A stretch of DNA of 64,000 nt from the NCBI RefSeq assembly GCF_001975825.1, contig NZ_MTKN01000011.1, positions 53,666 to 117,665 of the forward strand. Reading direction: 5' to 3'. The position numbers and the translations under genes are program-made. The notes under the pieces were generated by a model, which ran no database searches, was not told the DNA's origin, and saw only the letters and a program-made list of their open reading frames with translations. Source of the stretch: [Flexibacter] sp. ATCC 35208 (GTDB lineage: Bacteria > Bacteroidota > Bacteroidia > Chitinophagales > Chitinophagaceae). The first letter of the stretch is position 1, and each line of letters begins with the position of its first letter. This document shows, one piece after another, positions 54,801 to 64,000 of the stretch.

Positions 54801-55831
54801 TTGTAGGTCTTCAGCAATTTACTGGCAGGCAGGTAGATCTGTAGGCAGATCAATGCCAGGTAACTGATCAGGTTTCCATGATTGCCCTGTAATAGGATCA
54901 GCAGCATGTTTTCTGCTTTTTCTTTTCTGCCCTGATGGAAATGGAGTAAACTGATAGCAGGGGTAATGTCTGCTCTCAGCTTCTTCTCGTAGAAGGTCAC
55001 GATTTTCGTGATCAGGGGAAATGATCGTGAATCAGGGAGTAAGATCAGGTTGAAGACGTATATAAAGGATAGTACCGGCGATAGCGGTACCATGTGTTTA
55101 CGATCGGTTTTAGGTTGCTGTTTGATGCCTTGCTCAAATAAAAGAAACGCAGCATCCGGTTGTTGGTCATAGAGCGCAATCACTGCTTGTGAAAACGGAT
55201 CGTCAGAAGGTTTCATAGCACCTTCCAACACATTCCAGTTAATAATCGGCGGGGCTGATGCCAGTATTGAAACCGGCGACAAATTTCGCAGTTGCAGATT
55301 GATGGCCGCCTGATAAATGACCTGAACACTATCAGTTTCAAACAGCTGCAATAAAGGCTTGTATTCCGGAAAGTACAGTAGATAGCAGAGATAAGGCAAA
55401 TATTCATTGATCTCTCCGCTGATGCGCATCACCGGTGCTCTTAATAACGACTTCTCTCCTGTGAAGAATGCGATCAACAGTTGCTGTAGTTCCTGAATCC
55501 TCGCGTTGCTGCTATAAAACGAGTAGGGTTTTACCTGCTGAATTAATTGCAGGTATTGTGGCTGCCTTACTTTTTCCGGGAATAAAAAAAAGCTCATGGC
55601 CGGATCGAGTGAATAGTTGCCGGTCACATGTTTGACCACTATACCCGCTGCTATGAGCTCTTCCAATATGTCAGCAATTACATCCTGTGGTATATCAAGT
55701 AACTTCAGCACGGCATCTGAGAGCATGTATTTATCTACCGGGTAGATGTAAACGGCTAGTATGTCTATTACCAGTTGTGTTTCCTCGTTCCGTGAGTGAT
55801 AAATATCCAGATAATGCGCGCTATCAACCAT
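51845..55831 (-). CDS. SNF2/SWI2-family DEAD/H-box ATPase
   Basis: Helicase-like DNA translocase of 1328 residues. N-terminal ~850 residues are mostly unassigned helical sequence with a few strand-rich segments. The SNF2 ATPase follows: Walker A [14 protein letters not shown] (about 895-908), DEAH box [10 protein letters not shown] (about 990), [17 protein letters not shown]. The Helicase_C domain has [35 protein letters not shown] and [21 protein letters not shown]. Such bacterial proteins remodel or displace protein from DNA or RNA polymerase. It is followed immediately by a PAS kinase on the same strand, an uncommon neighbour. Confidence 0.94.
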   Translation of the reverse strand: [1328 protein letters not shown]

Positions 55832-55927
55832 TGGTACAAATGTAGCAAAAGGCTACCATTCCCTGTGCGATGACATAACTGTTGTGGAATGTTTTGGGGT
55901 AAATAATTTTGGAGTTATCATTCTATC

Positions 55928-56344
55928 TTATGCTTCTTTCACAAATGACAACATATATTTTGCGATAGTTAAAAAAGATGCCAGGTCACTGGGTTTGGTG
56001 ATATAATCCACCACTCCCAGTTCAATACTACGTGCTTTAAATACCGGACTACTTGAAGTACTCCATATGATCTTAGGAATTCCCAGATACCTCGACTGGT
56101 CATTTAGCTCCTCTACAATTTCAACCCCCGTTAGTTCCGGAATATTATAATCCAGGATCATTAACACAGGAAGCTCCTTGTCCTCTATACTTTCCAGATA
56201 TTTAATGAATTTTCTGCCGTTAGGGATACACACCAGCTGCCAGGTAGGATCTATTTCACTAAATGCATTTTCTAATAATTCCTGATCATCAATATCATCT
56301 TCTGCTAACAGAATAAGCCGCTTCGAATGGCCTGAAAATTGCAT
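55928..56344 (-). CDS. Single-domain response regulator (CheY/Rcp1-like)
   Basis: 138 residues, receiver domain only: acidic residues E15/D16/D17, phosphoacceptor D65 in MILDYNIPE, conserved Ser in WSTSSSPVF and Lys in VDYITKPSD. No output domain, so it acts by protein contact or as a phosphate relay. Downstream on the minus strand lies the SNF2-PAS kinase operon after 97 bp; divergent to the HAMP-array kinase. Possibly links these kinases. Confidence 0.92.
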   Translation of the reverse strand: MQFSGHSKRLILLAEDDIDDQELLENAFSEIDPTWQLVCIPNGRKFIKYLESIEDKELPVLMILDYNIPELTGVEIVEELNDQSRYLGIPKIIWSTSSSPVFKARSIELGVVDYITKPSDLASFLTIAKYMLSFVKEA

Positions 56345-56509
56345 CTTTTAGTAATGTTTAACGTTTCTGTAACGCTAAATTACCATTTCAAAGCATACAA
56401 TGTATGATTACCTGGAACAAACCTTCTTTTGTTTTTAAATCATTGATTGGGCGCGCATTAAAGATAATTTTTTAGCATATATAAGTATAAAGTCGCTAAT
56501 ACCTTCAGC

Positions 56510-59500
56510 ATGAACACCCGGAAGAAGAATTCTGCCGCCACTCCCTTGCCTGCCACAAATGTGGAAATTGCTCCACAGTCTTCCCCAATGTCCAACCATG
56601 CGACCGATAGTGTCGTAGACGAACTGGATATGCGCCAGTTGTTACAGGTCCTTTCTGAAGTTAAGAATGGTAATTTCACTGTCCGGATGCCGGCAGATAA
56701 TATTGGTTTAAGCGGTAAAATTTGTGATACCGTCAACGATATTATTGCCCTCAACGAAACATTGGTGGAAGAACTCATGCTGGCCCGGAATACGATCGGG
56801 AAAATGGGGAAACTGAATCACAGGGTACAAATGCCCCGCACTGCCAAAGGGTCGTGGAATATGGCAGAAGTATCTATCAATAACCTGATCTCTGATCTGG
56901 TACATCCTACCATCGAAATTGCCCATGTAATCAGCTCCGTGGCAAAAGGTAATCTCTCTCAGGAAATGCCCTTACAAATTGAGGATCACGTACTGCAGGG
57001 GGAATTTGCCCGTATCGCCACTGAGGTAAATGGCATGGTGAAACAATTGAACCTCTTCACTCTCGAGGTAACGCGCGTAGCACGTGAGGTAGGTTCTGAA
57101 GGTAAACTGGGTGGTCAGGCGAAGGTAAAAGACGTAGCCGGTGTATGGAAAGACCTCACCGACTCTGTAAACCAGATGGCAGGTAACCTCACTGACCAGG
57201 TGCGAAATATCGCTGAAGTAACCACCGCTGTGGCGAAAGGTGACCTCTCTAAAAAAATCACTGTAGACGTACAAGGAGAAATTCTTGAACTGAAAGATAC
57301 CATCAACACTATGGTGGACCAGCTGAACTCCTTCTCCTCCGAGGTGACCCGTGTGGCGCGTGAGGTAGGTACAGATGGTAAACTGGGTGGTCAGGCAGAA
57401 GTAAAAGGGGTAGCCGGTACATGGAAAGACCTCACTGACTCTGTAAACCAAATGGCTTCGAACCTGACAGGTCAGGTGCGAAACATTGCGGAAGTGACCA
57501 CCGCTGTGGCGAGAGGTGACCTCTCCCGCAAAATTACCGTGGATGTAAAAGGAGAGATCCTTGAGTTGAAAAACACGATCAATACGATGGTGGACCAGCT
57601 GAACTCCTTCTCTGCCGAGGTAACGCGTGTGGCGCGTGAAGTAGGTTCTGAAGGTAAACTGGGTGGTCTGGCCACTGTGAAAGGCGTAGGTGGTGTATGG
57701 AAAGACCTGACCGAATCGGTAAACCAGATGGGTTCTAACCTGACAGCTCAGGTGCGAAATATTGCTGAAGTAACGACCGCCGTGGCGAAAGGTGACCTTT
57801 CCCGCAAGATTACGGTGGATGTAAAAGGAGAGATCCTTGAGTTGAAAAACACCATCAATACGATGGTGGATCAGCTGAACTCCTTCGCCTCTGAGGTAAC
57901 GCGTGTGGCGCTGGAAGTAGGTACGGAAGGTAAACTGGGTGGTCAGGCAAAAGTACAGGGTGTGGGCGGTACATGGAAAGACCTTACCGACTCTGTAAAC
58001 CAGATGGCTTCTAACCTGACCGGTCAGGTACGTAACATTGCCGAAGTAACGACTGCCGTGGCAAACGGTGACCTTTCCAAAAAGATCACGGTGGATGTGG
58101 CAGGAGAAATACTGGAACTGAAGAAGACCATCAACACGATGGTGGATCAGCTGAACTCCTTCGCCTCCGAGGTAACGCGTGTGGCGCTGGAAGTAGGTAC
58201 GGAAGGTAAACTGGGTGGTCAGGCAAAAGTACAGGGTGTGGGTGGTACATGGAAAGACCTGACCGAATCAGTAAACCAGATGGGTTCTAACCTGACAGCA
58301 CAGGTGCGAAACATCGCCGAAGTAACGACTGCCGTGGCAAAAGGAGACCTCTCCCGCAAAATCACGGTGGATGTAAAAGGAGAAATTCTTGAACTGAAAA
58401 ATACCATCAACACGATGGTGGACCAGCTGAACGCCTTTGGTAGTGAGGTATTCAGGGTGGCGCGCGAAGTAGGTTCTGAAGGTAAACTGGGTGGTCAGGC
58501 AGACGTACCAGGTGTAGAAGGTTTGTGGAAAGATCTGACCGACTCTGTAAATATCATGGCCTCTAACCTGACCTCTCAGGTACGTAACATCGCGGAAGTA
58601 ACGACTGCGGTGGCGAATGGAGACCTTTCCCGCAAAATTGAAGTAGATGTAAAAGGAGAGATCCTTGAACTGAAAAATACCATCAACACCATGGTGGAAC
58701 AGCTGCGCGCCTTTGCCTCTGAGGTAACGCGTGTGGCACGTGAGGTAGGTACTGAAGGTAAACTGGGTGGTCAGGCAAATGTACCAGGTGTAGGTGGTAC
58801 CTGGAAAGATCTGACCGATTCTGTGAACCAGATGGCGGGTAACCTTACGGCACAGGTACGTAACATCGCCGATGTGGCTATTGCCGTGGCAAATGGTGAT
58901 ATGAGCCGCAAAATCACGGTGGATGTACGCGGAGAAATTCTCCAGCTGAAAGAAACCCTCAATACGATGGTGGACCAGCTTCGTGCTTTTGCCTCTGAGG
59001 TAACGCGTGTGGCACGTGAGGTAGGTACTGATGGTAAACTGGGTGGTCAGGCATTCGTACCGGGTGTAGCTGGTACCTGGAAAGATCTGACCGATTCTGT
59101 AAACCAGATGACGGGTAACCTTACCTCGCAGGTGCGTAACATCGCCGAAGTAACGAAAGCCGTGGCTTCTGGTGACCTTACCAAAAAAGTAACGATCGAT
59201 GTAAAAGGAGAGATCCTTGATCTGAAAAATACCATCAATACGATGGTGGACCAGCTGAACTCCTTCTCTGTAGAGGTAACGCGTGTGGCGCGTGAAGTGG
59301 GTACGGAAGGTAAACTGGGTGGTCAGGCAGAAGTACAGGGTGTGGGTGGTACCTGGAAGGATCTCACCGACTCTGTAAACATGATGGCCTCTAACCTTAC
59401 CAACCAGGTACGAGGTATTGCCAAAGTAGTAACCGCCGTAGCAACGGGTAACCTGAAGCAAAAACTCTCCATCGTGTCGCGGGGTGAGGTAGCACAACTG

Positions 59501-62500
59501 ACGGACACCATCAATGAAATGATCGATACCCTCGCTCTCTTTGCCGACCAGGTAACTACGGTTGCCCGCGAAGTAGGTGTGGAAGGGCGTTTGGGCGGTC
59601 AGGCAAGTGTGCCGGGTGCATCTGGTATCTGGAAAAACCTGACGGAAAACGTGAACCAGCTGGCAGAAAACCTCACTACGCAGGTACGTGCAATTTCTGC
59701 CGTAGCCTCTGCGGTAACGAAAGGCGACCTGACCCAGATGATCCGCGTAGAAGCGAAAGGCGAGGTGGAAGAACTGAAAGATACCATCAACCAGATGATC
59801 GCCAACCTGAAACAAACTACGCTCCGTAACCAGGAGCAGGACTGGCTGAAATCGAACCTTGCTCAGTTCACACAGATGCTGCAAGGTCAGAAAGATCTCA
59901 ATACCGTGACCCGCCGCATTCTCTCAGAACTCGCGCGGGTGGTACGTGCACAGAAAGGGATGTTCTACATACTGGAACAGGAAGAGAACCTGGAAAATCC
60001 AAAACTCAAACTGTTCGCTTCCTACGCATATGGCGAAGAAGAAAGCATCAGCCGCGAATTCTCACTGGGACAAGGTTTGGTAGGGCAGGTAGCCCTCGAC
60101 AAAGAACGAATCTTACTCACAAACGTACCTTCTAATTATATCAAGATCAGCTCTGGCCTTGGTGAAGCTGCGCCAATGAACCTGATCGTACTGCCGGTGC
60201 TCTTTGAAACAGAGATCAAGGCGGTGATAGAACTGGCCAGCTTCGATGCCTTTGGTGAAACACACCTTGACTTCCTCAGTCAGCTCACAGAATCTATTGG
60301 TATCGTATTGAACACCATCGAAGCCAACTCCCGTACAGAAGACCTGCTGGCTCAATCCCAGTCACTGGCAGATGAGTTGAGACGTACCAATGAAGAGCTG
60401 CAGGATAAAGCCCACCTGCTGGTAAAACAAAAGGACGAAGTGGAAGACAAGAACAAAGAGGTGGAAGAAGCCCGTCGCTCGCTGGAAGAAAAAGCAGAGC
60501 AGCTACAGCTGACTTCCAAATACAAATCAGAATTCCTGGCCAATATGTCGCATGAGCTGCGTACACCGCTAAACTCACTGCTCATTCTGGCCCAGCAATT
60601 ATACGAAAACCATGATGGTAACCTGAATGAAAAACAGGTGCGCTACGCCAAGACCATTCATAGTTGTGGGGATGACCTGATCCAACTGATCAACGATATC
60701 CTCGATCTGTCTAAGATCGAATCCGGTTATATCTCTACCGACTTTATCAAAGTTCGCTTCAATGAGGTGATTGGATTTGTGGAAACGACCTTCAAGCATA
60801 TCTCTGAAAGCAAGAATCTGCGTTTCAGAATAGAGATGGATGATCAGTTGCCACAAACACTGGAAACCGACGTACAGCGTCTGAACCAGATCCTGAAGAA
60901 CCTGCTCTCCAATGCATTTAAGTTTACAGAAAAAGGTGAAGTCCGCCTCCGTATTTACGAAGCGCGCCACAACTGGAAACAACAAAATGACAGCCTGGAA
61001 AGTGCGACTAAAGTGGTGGCATTTGAAATCAGGGATACAGGTATCGGTATTTCCAAAGACAAACAAAATATCATCTTCGAAGCCTTCCAGCAGGCAGAGG
61101 GGTCTACCAGCCGTAAATATGGCGGTACCGGTCTGGGATTGAGTATCAGCCGTGGTCTGGCAGACCTGTTGGGTGGTTCAATTGAATTGATGAGTGAAGC
61201 TGGTAAGGGTAGCACCTTCACCCTCTTCCTGCCACTTGACTATAATCCATCCGTGATCAGAAAAGAGAAGCAAAGTAGTCTGACGGTGGGTGAATACACC
61301 TTGCCGCAGCCATATGAACCACCGATGATACCAAGTCGTACGGTGAGCGAAACCAAAGACCTGGAGGGTCTGAATGAGATTATCAATGAGATAGGCGACG
61401 ACAGAACGCATATTATGGACACCGACAAGGTAGTACTGATCGTGGAAGATGATGTACGCTTTGCGAAGATCATGCAGGAAAAGGCGCATGAGATGGGGCT
61501 AAAAGTAGTGGTGGCCACCAGTTTTGGCGAAGTGTTCGACCTCACAAACAAGTTCAATCCAATCGCTGTGACACTGGATGTGAAGTTGCCGGATGCCAGC
61601 GGATGGAGGGTGCTTGACCTGTTTAAAAACGACATTAACCTGCGGCATATTCCTATCCACCTGATATCTGGTGAAGAAAACAGGTTGCTGGCCATGCACC
61701 GTGGGGCACGTAGCTTCAACCTGAAGCCATTAAAAACAGAAGCGCTGAATATTCTCTTCAGCAGTATCATCGATCAGCATGAGCGCAAGACGAAGAGAGT
61801 ATTGGTGGTAGAAGACAATGAGCCGGATGCATCACAGATAGCCCGTATCCTGGACAATGGAGAGCTGATAGAAATGGAATTTGTAGATAATGGAAAATCG
61901 GCCCTTGATGCCATCAATCAAAATAATTATGATTGTATCATCGCAGATTATATGTTGCCAGATATAGATGGTGCAGACTTTGTCGCTGGATTAAATACCG
62001 TGAACAGGTACAATGCTACACCTGTCATTGTATATTCTGCGCGGGACTTTTCCAACAATGAAAAATCCAAACTGAAGCAATATGCCAATAAAATATTGCT
62101 GAAGGGCGTTAACTCATTGGATTTGTTGCTGGAAGAAACGATCATGCAGTTGCACCTGAACCACCAGGCATTATTACCTGAAAAGAAAAAGCTAATCGAA
62201 GATCTGCGTTCTCAGAAAGATGTGTTAATCCATAAGAATGTACTGGTAGTCGATGATGATGTACGTAACTTGTTTGCCCTGACTACAGCATTTGAGCGTT
62301 TCCATATCAATACTATTACGGCAGAAAGTGGAAAAGAGGCAATGAGTATTCTCAGCGAGAATAACCAGATCGATATTGTGCTAATGGATATCATGATGCC
62401 GGAAATGGATGGATATGAGACGATGCAGAAAATTCGCAGGGAACATAAGAACAGTGCACTGCCGATCATAGCAGTGACAGCGAAGGCGATGAAGGGGGAT

Positions 62501-62599
62501 AGAGAGAAATGTCTGGAAGCCGGTGCATCTGATTATATCACCAAACCATTGAAGATAGATCAGCTGTTATCGTTGATGAGAGTGTGGTTATACCGTTAA
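56510..62599 (+). CDS. Giant soluble hybrid histidine kinase with tandem HAMP array, GAF and three receivers
   Basis: 2029 residues, no membrane helix. About eleven tandem HAMP-type units of ~92 residues run from about 140 to 1105; ten start with the QVRxI phrase (for example [17 protein letters not shown]). The DNA repeat is exactly 276 bp over much of the array. Then a GAF domain (about 1135-1285), a coiled coil (about 1285-1340), HisKA with H1348 in [13 protein letters not shown], and an HATPase with [13 protein letters not shown] and [13 protein letters not shown]. Three receivers follow with D1690, D1813 and D1960. The layout is like fungal group III (Nik1/Os-1) kinases and their bacterial relatives. 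Two neighbouring units share the variant ALEVG, pointing to recent duplication. Confidence 0.94.
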   Translation: MNTRKKNSAATPLPATNVEIAPQSSPMSNHATDSVVDELDMRQLLQVLSEVKNGNFTVRMPADNIGLSGKICDTVNDIIALNETLVEELMLARNTIGKMGKLNHRVQMPRTAKGSWNMAEVSINNLISDLVHPTIEIAHVISSVAKGNLSQEMPLQIEDHVLQGEFARIATEVNGMVKQLNLFTLEVTRVAREVGSEGKLGGQAKVKDVAGVWKDLTDSVNQMAGNLTDQVRNIAEVTTAVAKGDLSKKITVDVQGEILELKDTINTMVDQLNSFSSEVTRVAREVGTDGKLGGQAEVKGVAGTWKDLTDSVNQMASNLTGQVRNIAEVTTAVARGDLSRKITVDVKGEILELKNTINTMVDQLNSFSAEVTRVAREVGSEGKLGGLATVKGVGGVWKDLTESVNQMGSNLTAQVRNIAEVTTAVAKGDLSRKITVDVKGEILELKNTINTMVDQLNSFASEVTRVALEVGTEGKLGGQAKVQGVGGTWKDLTDSVNQMASNLTGQVRNIAEVTTAVANGDLSKKITVDVAGEILELKKTINTMVDQLNSFASEVTRVALEVGTEGKLGGQAKVQGVGGTWKDLTESVNQMGSNLTAQVRNIAEVTTAVAKGDLSRKITVDVKGEILELKNTINTMVDQLNAFGSEVFRVAREVGSEGKLGGQADVPGVEGLWKDLTDSVNIMASNLTSQVRNIAEVTTAVANGDLSRKIEVDVKGEILELKNTINTMVEQLRAFASEVTRVAREVGTEGKLGGQANVPGVGGTWKDLTDSVNQMAGNLTAQVRNIADVAIAVANGDMSRKITVDVRGEILQLKETLNTMVDQLRAFASEVTRVAREVGTDGKLGGQAFVPGVAGTWKDLTDSVNQMTGNLTSQVRNIAEVTKAVASGDLTKKVTIDVKGEILDLKNTINTMVDQLNSFSVEVTRVAREVGTEGKLGGQAEVQGVGGTWKDLTDSVNMMASNLTNQVRGIAKVVTAVATGNLKQKLSIVSRGEVAQLTDTINEMIDTLALFADQVTTVAREVGVEGRLGGQASVPGASGIWKNLTENVNQLAENLTTQVRAISAVASAVTKGDLTQMIRVEAKGEVEELKDTINQMIANLKQTTLRNQEQDWLKSNLAQFTQMLQGQKDLNTVTRRILSELARVVRAQKGMFYILEQEENLENPKLKLFASYAYGEEESISREFSLGQGLVGQVALDKERILLTNVPSNYIKISSGLGEAAPMNLIVLPVLFETEIKAVIELASFDAFGETHLDFLSQLTESIGIVLNTIEANSRTEDLLAQSQSLADELRRTNEELQDKAHLLVKQKDEVEDKNKEVEEARRSLEEKAEQLQLTSKYKSEFLANMSHELRTPLNSLLILAQQLYENHDGNLNEKQVRYAKTIHSCGDDLIQLINDILDLSKIESGYISTDFIKVRFNEVIGFVETTFKHISESKNLRFRIEMDDQLPQTLETDVQRLNQILKNLLSNAFKFTEKGEVRLRIYEARHNWKQQNDSLESATKVVAFEIRDTGIGISKDKQNIIFEAFQQAEGSTSRKYGGTGLGLSISRGLADLLGGSIELMSEAGKGSTFTLFLPLDYNPSVIRKEKQSSLTVGEYTLPQPYEPPMIPSRTVSETKDLEGLNEIINEIGDDRTHIMDTDKVVLIVEDDVRFAKIMQEKAHEMGLKVVVATSFGEVFDLTNKFNPIAVTLDVKLPDASGWRVLDLFKNDINLRHIPIHLISGEENRLLAMHRGARSFNLKPLKTEALNILFSSIIDQHERKTKRVLVVEDNEPDASQIARILDNGELIEMEFVDNGKSALDAINQNNYDCIIADYMLPDIDGADFVAGLNTVNRYNATPVIVYSARDFSNNEKSKLKQYANKILLKGVNSLDLLLEETIMQLHLNHQALLPEKKKLIEDLRSQKDVLIHKNVLVVDDDVRNLFALTTAFERFHINTITAESGKEAMSILSENNQIDIVLMDIMMPEMDGYETMQKIRREHKNSALPIIAVTAKAMKGDREKCLEAGASDYITKPLKIDQLLSLMRVWLYR

Positions 62600-62659
62600 T
62601 GTAAATACTTTATATCGATAAATATATTAATGTATATTCATTCCGAAAAAATTGAATAG

Positions 62660-63910
62660 GTGCAGCACCACGATGTCATAAAAATATTAGTAGTTGATGA
62701 CCGACCGGATAATCTTTTGTCAATAGAATCCATATTGGAAAGGGAAAGCTACATCATCGTCAAAGCAAACTCTGGACGGGCTGCATTGAAGATCCTGCTT
62801 AAAGAATTTGATTTCTCCCTGATCCTGATGGATGTGCAGATGCCTGATATGAACGGTTTTGAAACAGCCACTTTCATTTATCAGCGTGAGAAGCTAAAAG
62901 ATATTCCGATCATCTTCATCACTGCCCATAGTCACGAAGAAGAAGTGATCTTCAAAGGTTATAAGGCGGGTGCTGTCGATTTCATCTATAAGCCAATTAA
63001 CCCGGAGTTGTTGCGTATCAAGGTAGGCCTGTTTGTAGAGTTGTATAGAAAGACACAATCACTCATTGCACAGGAACAAAAACTACTGAATGCCAACGCT
63101 TCACTACAGAAGGAAATAGAGGAAAGAGAAGCTTCTGAGCTGAGAGTATTAGATCTGAACAAGCAATTGCTGCAAAACAATATTCACCTCAAAGCGGTGA
63201 ATGCTGAACTGGATAGATTTGCTTATATCGCATCGCATGATTTGCAGGAGCCGCTTCGTAAGATCAGGGTGTTCAGCGATATGATCGTTCAGAAAAAAAG
63301 CAGCAGCGAAGAAGTGAATAAGTATGTGATGAAAATCACGAACGCCACTATCCGCATGCAACAATTGGTCAGCGACTTACTCCGTTTCTCCCGTCATTCT
63401 ATACAGGGAGGAGACTTTATTGACTCTGATCTGAATGAAATAGTGAAAGATGCATTGAACGAACTGGAGATAAAAATTCAGCAGAACAATGCGATTATTA
63501 AAATTGATCCATTACCGTCTATACATGTGATCCCAACCCTGATGCGGCAGCTGTTTTATAATTTAATCAGCAATGCGTTGAAGTTCAGAAAGAAGGATGT
63601 GGCGCCGGAAGTACATATCTATGCGCAGAAAGAATCGCCGGAAGATGCGACGAGTCAACTGTATAAGATCTATATCACAGATAATGGAATTGGTTTTGAG
63701 AGCCAGTATGCAGAGGATATTTTCATCGTGTTTAAGCGACTGCATAGTTACCATGAGATAGAAGGTACGGGTATTGGGTTATCTATTTGTAAGAAGATCA
63801 TGGAGCAGCATAATGGTTTTATTACAGCTTCAGGGGAATTGGAACAAGGAGCGACATTTGTAATAGGTATACCGGTAAAACAGAGAGAGCCGCTGCCGCA
63901 GGCGCTATAA
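62660..63910 (+). CDS. Receiver-histidine kinase fusion
   Basis: 416 residues: an N-terminal receiver (about 8-125) with phosphoacceptor D58 in LILMDVQMPD and Lys in VDFIYKPINPE; a coiled coil (about 130-185); HisKA with H193 in YIASHDLQEPLRKI; HATPase with LISNALKF, TDNGIGFESQYAEDIFIVFKRL and GTGIGLSICKKI. No ATG at the 5' end: GTG 62660 follows directly after an in-frame stop and is the best start. It lies 60 bp after the HAMP-array kinase and probably shares its operon. The kinase core is similar to that of the multi-PAS kinase. Confidence 0.93.
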   Translation: MQHHDVIKILVVDDRPDNLLSIESILERESYIIVKANSGRAALKILLKEFDFSLILMDVQMPDMNGFETATFIYQREKLKDIPIIFITAHSHEEEVIFKGYKAGAVDFIYKPINPELLRIKVGLFVELYRKTQSLIAQEQKLLNANASLQKEIEEREASELRVLDLNKQLLQNNIHLKAVNAELDRFAYIASHDLQEPLRKIRVFSDMIVQKKSSSEEVNKYVMKITNATIRMQQLVSDLLRFSRHSIQGGDFIDSDLNEIVKDALNELEIKIQQNNAIIKIDPLPSIHVIPTLMRQLFYNLISNALKFRKKDVAPEVHIYAQKESPEDATSQLYKIYITDNGIGFESQYAEDIFIVFKRLHSYHEIEGTGIGLSICKKIMEQHNGFITASGELEQGATFVIGIPVKQREPLPQAL

Positions 63911-63929
63911 GCCCCCGCGGCAGCGGCTC
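63887..63929 (+). terminator. Palindrome overlapping the end of the last kinase gene
   Basis: Perfect 13-bp arms GAGCCGCTGCCGC (63887-63899) and GCGGCAGCGGCTC (63917-63929), with inner GGC / GCC. The last codons of the kinase form the left arm and its TAA lies in the loop. It may act as the first of two tandem terminators. Confidence 0.85.
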
Positions 63930-63932
63930 CCG

Positions 63933-63975
63933 GCGGTTCAAAATCTTTTGCCGGAGGCAAAAGATTTTGAACCGC
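63933..63975 (+). terminator. Perfect 20-bp stem-loop terminator
   Basis: Arms 63933-63952 and 63956-63975 (ending TTTTGCC / GGCAAAA) around loop GGA, followed by ATTTTATTTTATAG. It lies 22 bp past the last kinase stop. Confidence 0.92.
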
Positions 63976-64000
63976 ATTTTATTTTATAGTAAAACTACCA

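Noticed and set aside
58268..59884. Long antisense frame (538 codons) across the HAMP array
   Set aside because: It mirrors the 276-bp repeat of the kinase gene on the other strand; the protein is His/Tyr/Arg-rich repeat without any fold signature. Open frames like this arise from codon bias in repeats.
1..64000. tRNA or rRNA genes, insertion sequences, prophage, toxin-antitoxin or defence systems
   Set aside because: No such sequence was recognised by eye in any gap, and no transposase, integrase or restriction-like protein is encoded. A tRNA scan was not possible here.

Overview
The window comes from a Bacteroidota chromosome, most likely a Chitinophaga-like member of the Chitinophagaceae. 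The evidence is two SusC/SusD pairs, an ECF sigma/FecR/TonB-transducer polysaccharide utilisation locus, a type IX secretion C-terminal domain, a bacterial geranylgeranylglyceryl phosphate synthase, and several TAnnTTTG -7 promoter boxes with no obvious Shine-Dalgarno sequences. I see no rRNA, tRNA, CRISPR array, insertion sequence, integrase or phage gene. Family names come from reading the protein sequences; no database search was run.

Layout. 0-9.8 kb: Dps; a small coiled-coil protein; a ferredoxin-type reductase; 1-deoxy-xylulose-5-phosphate synthase (dxs); a decaying ~64-bp minisatellite; a LytS/LytTR two-component pair; GGGP synthase; a 1.1-kb gap that looks rich in small RNAs; and two small membrane or exported proteins. 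9.9-18.1 kb: a DUF2490-like protein, a SusD/SusC pair whose SusC has an unusual low-complexity N-terminal extension, a divergent PRPP synthetase-like protein and an exported carboxypeptidase-regulatory-like protein. 18.1-23.7 kb: an RND efflux operon (fusion protein, pump, TolC-like channel). 23.9-26.2 kb: acpP-fabF-rnc. 26.2-27.9 kb: a WYL regulator followed by a GyrI-like ligand-binding protein, separated by two long palindromes.

28.5-37.6 kb is a regulated glycan-uptake locus: ECF sigma factor, FecR anti-sigma, SusC with an STN signalling domain, SusD, a DUF3823-like lipoprotein and a GH43 family glycosidase. 38.3-41.6 kb holds a small membrane peptide, a JmjC/cupin-like hydroxylase and an OmpR-type two-component system. 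42-48.2 kb contains small proteins, an FAD-dependent oxidoreductase, a large T9SS-exported discoidin/Fn3/HExxH protein and a PL14-like lyase lipoprotein.

48.2-63.9 kb is a cluster of signalling proteins around a SNF2 helicase. One strand carries SNF2, a multi-PAS histidine kinase and a TPR membrane protein; the same strand also has a single-domain receiver. The other strand has a 2029-residue soluble hybrid kinase with about eleven tandem ~92-residue HAMP-type units and three receivers, then a receiver-histidine kinase.

Most intergenic regions end in very long, nearly perfect stem-loops with 2-4-nt loops, sometimes in tandem pairs and sometimes overlapping stop codons. These, the possible small-RNA island at 7.8-8.6 kb, the minisatellite at 4.5 kb and the HAMP-array kinase are the features most worth a second look. 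I found no clearly new defence or mobile system.
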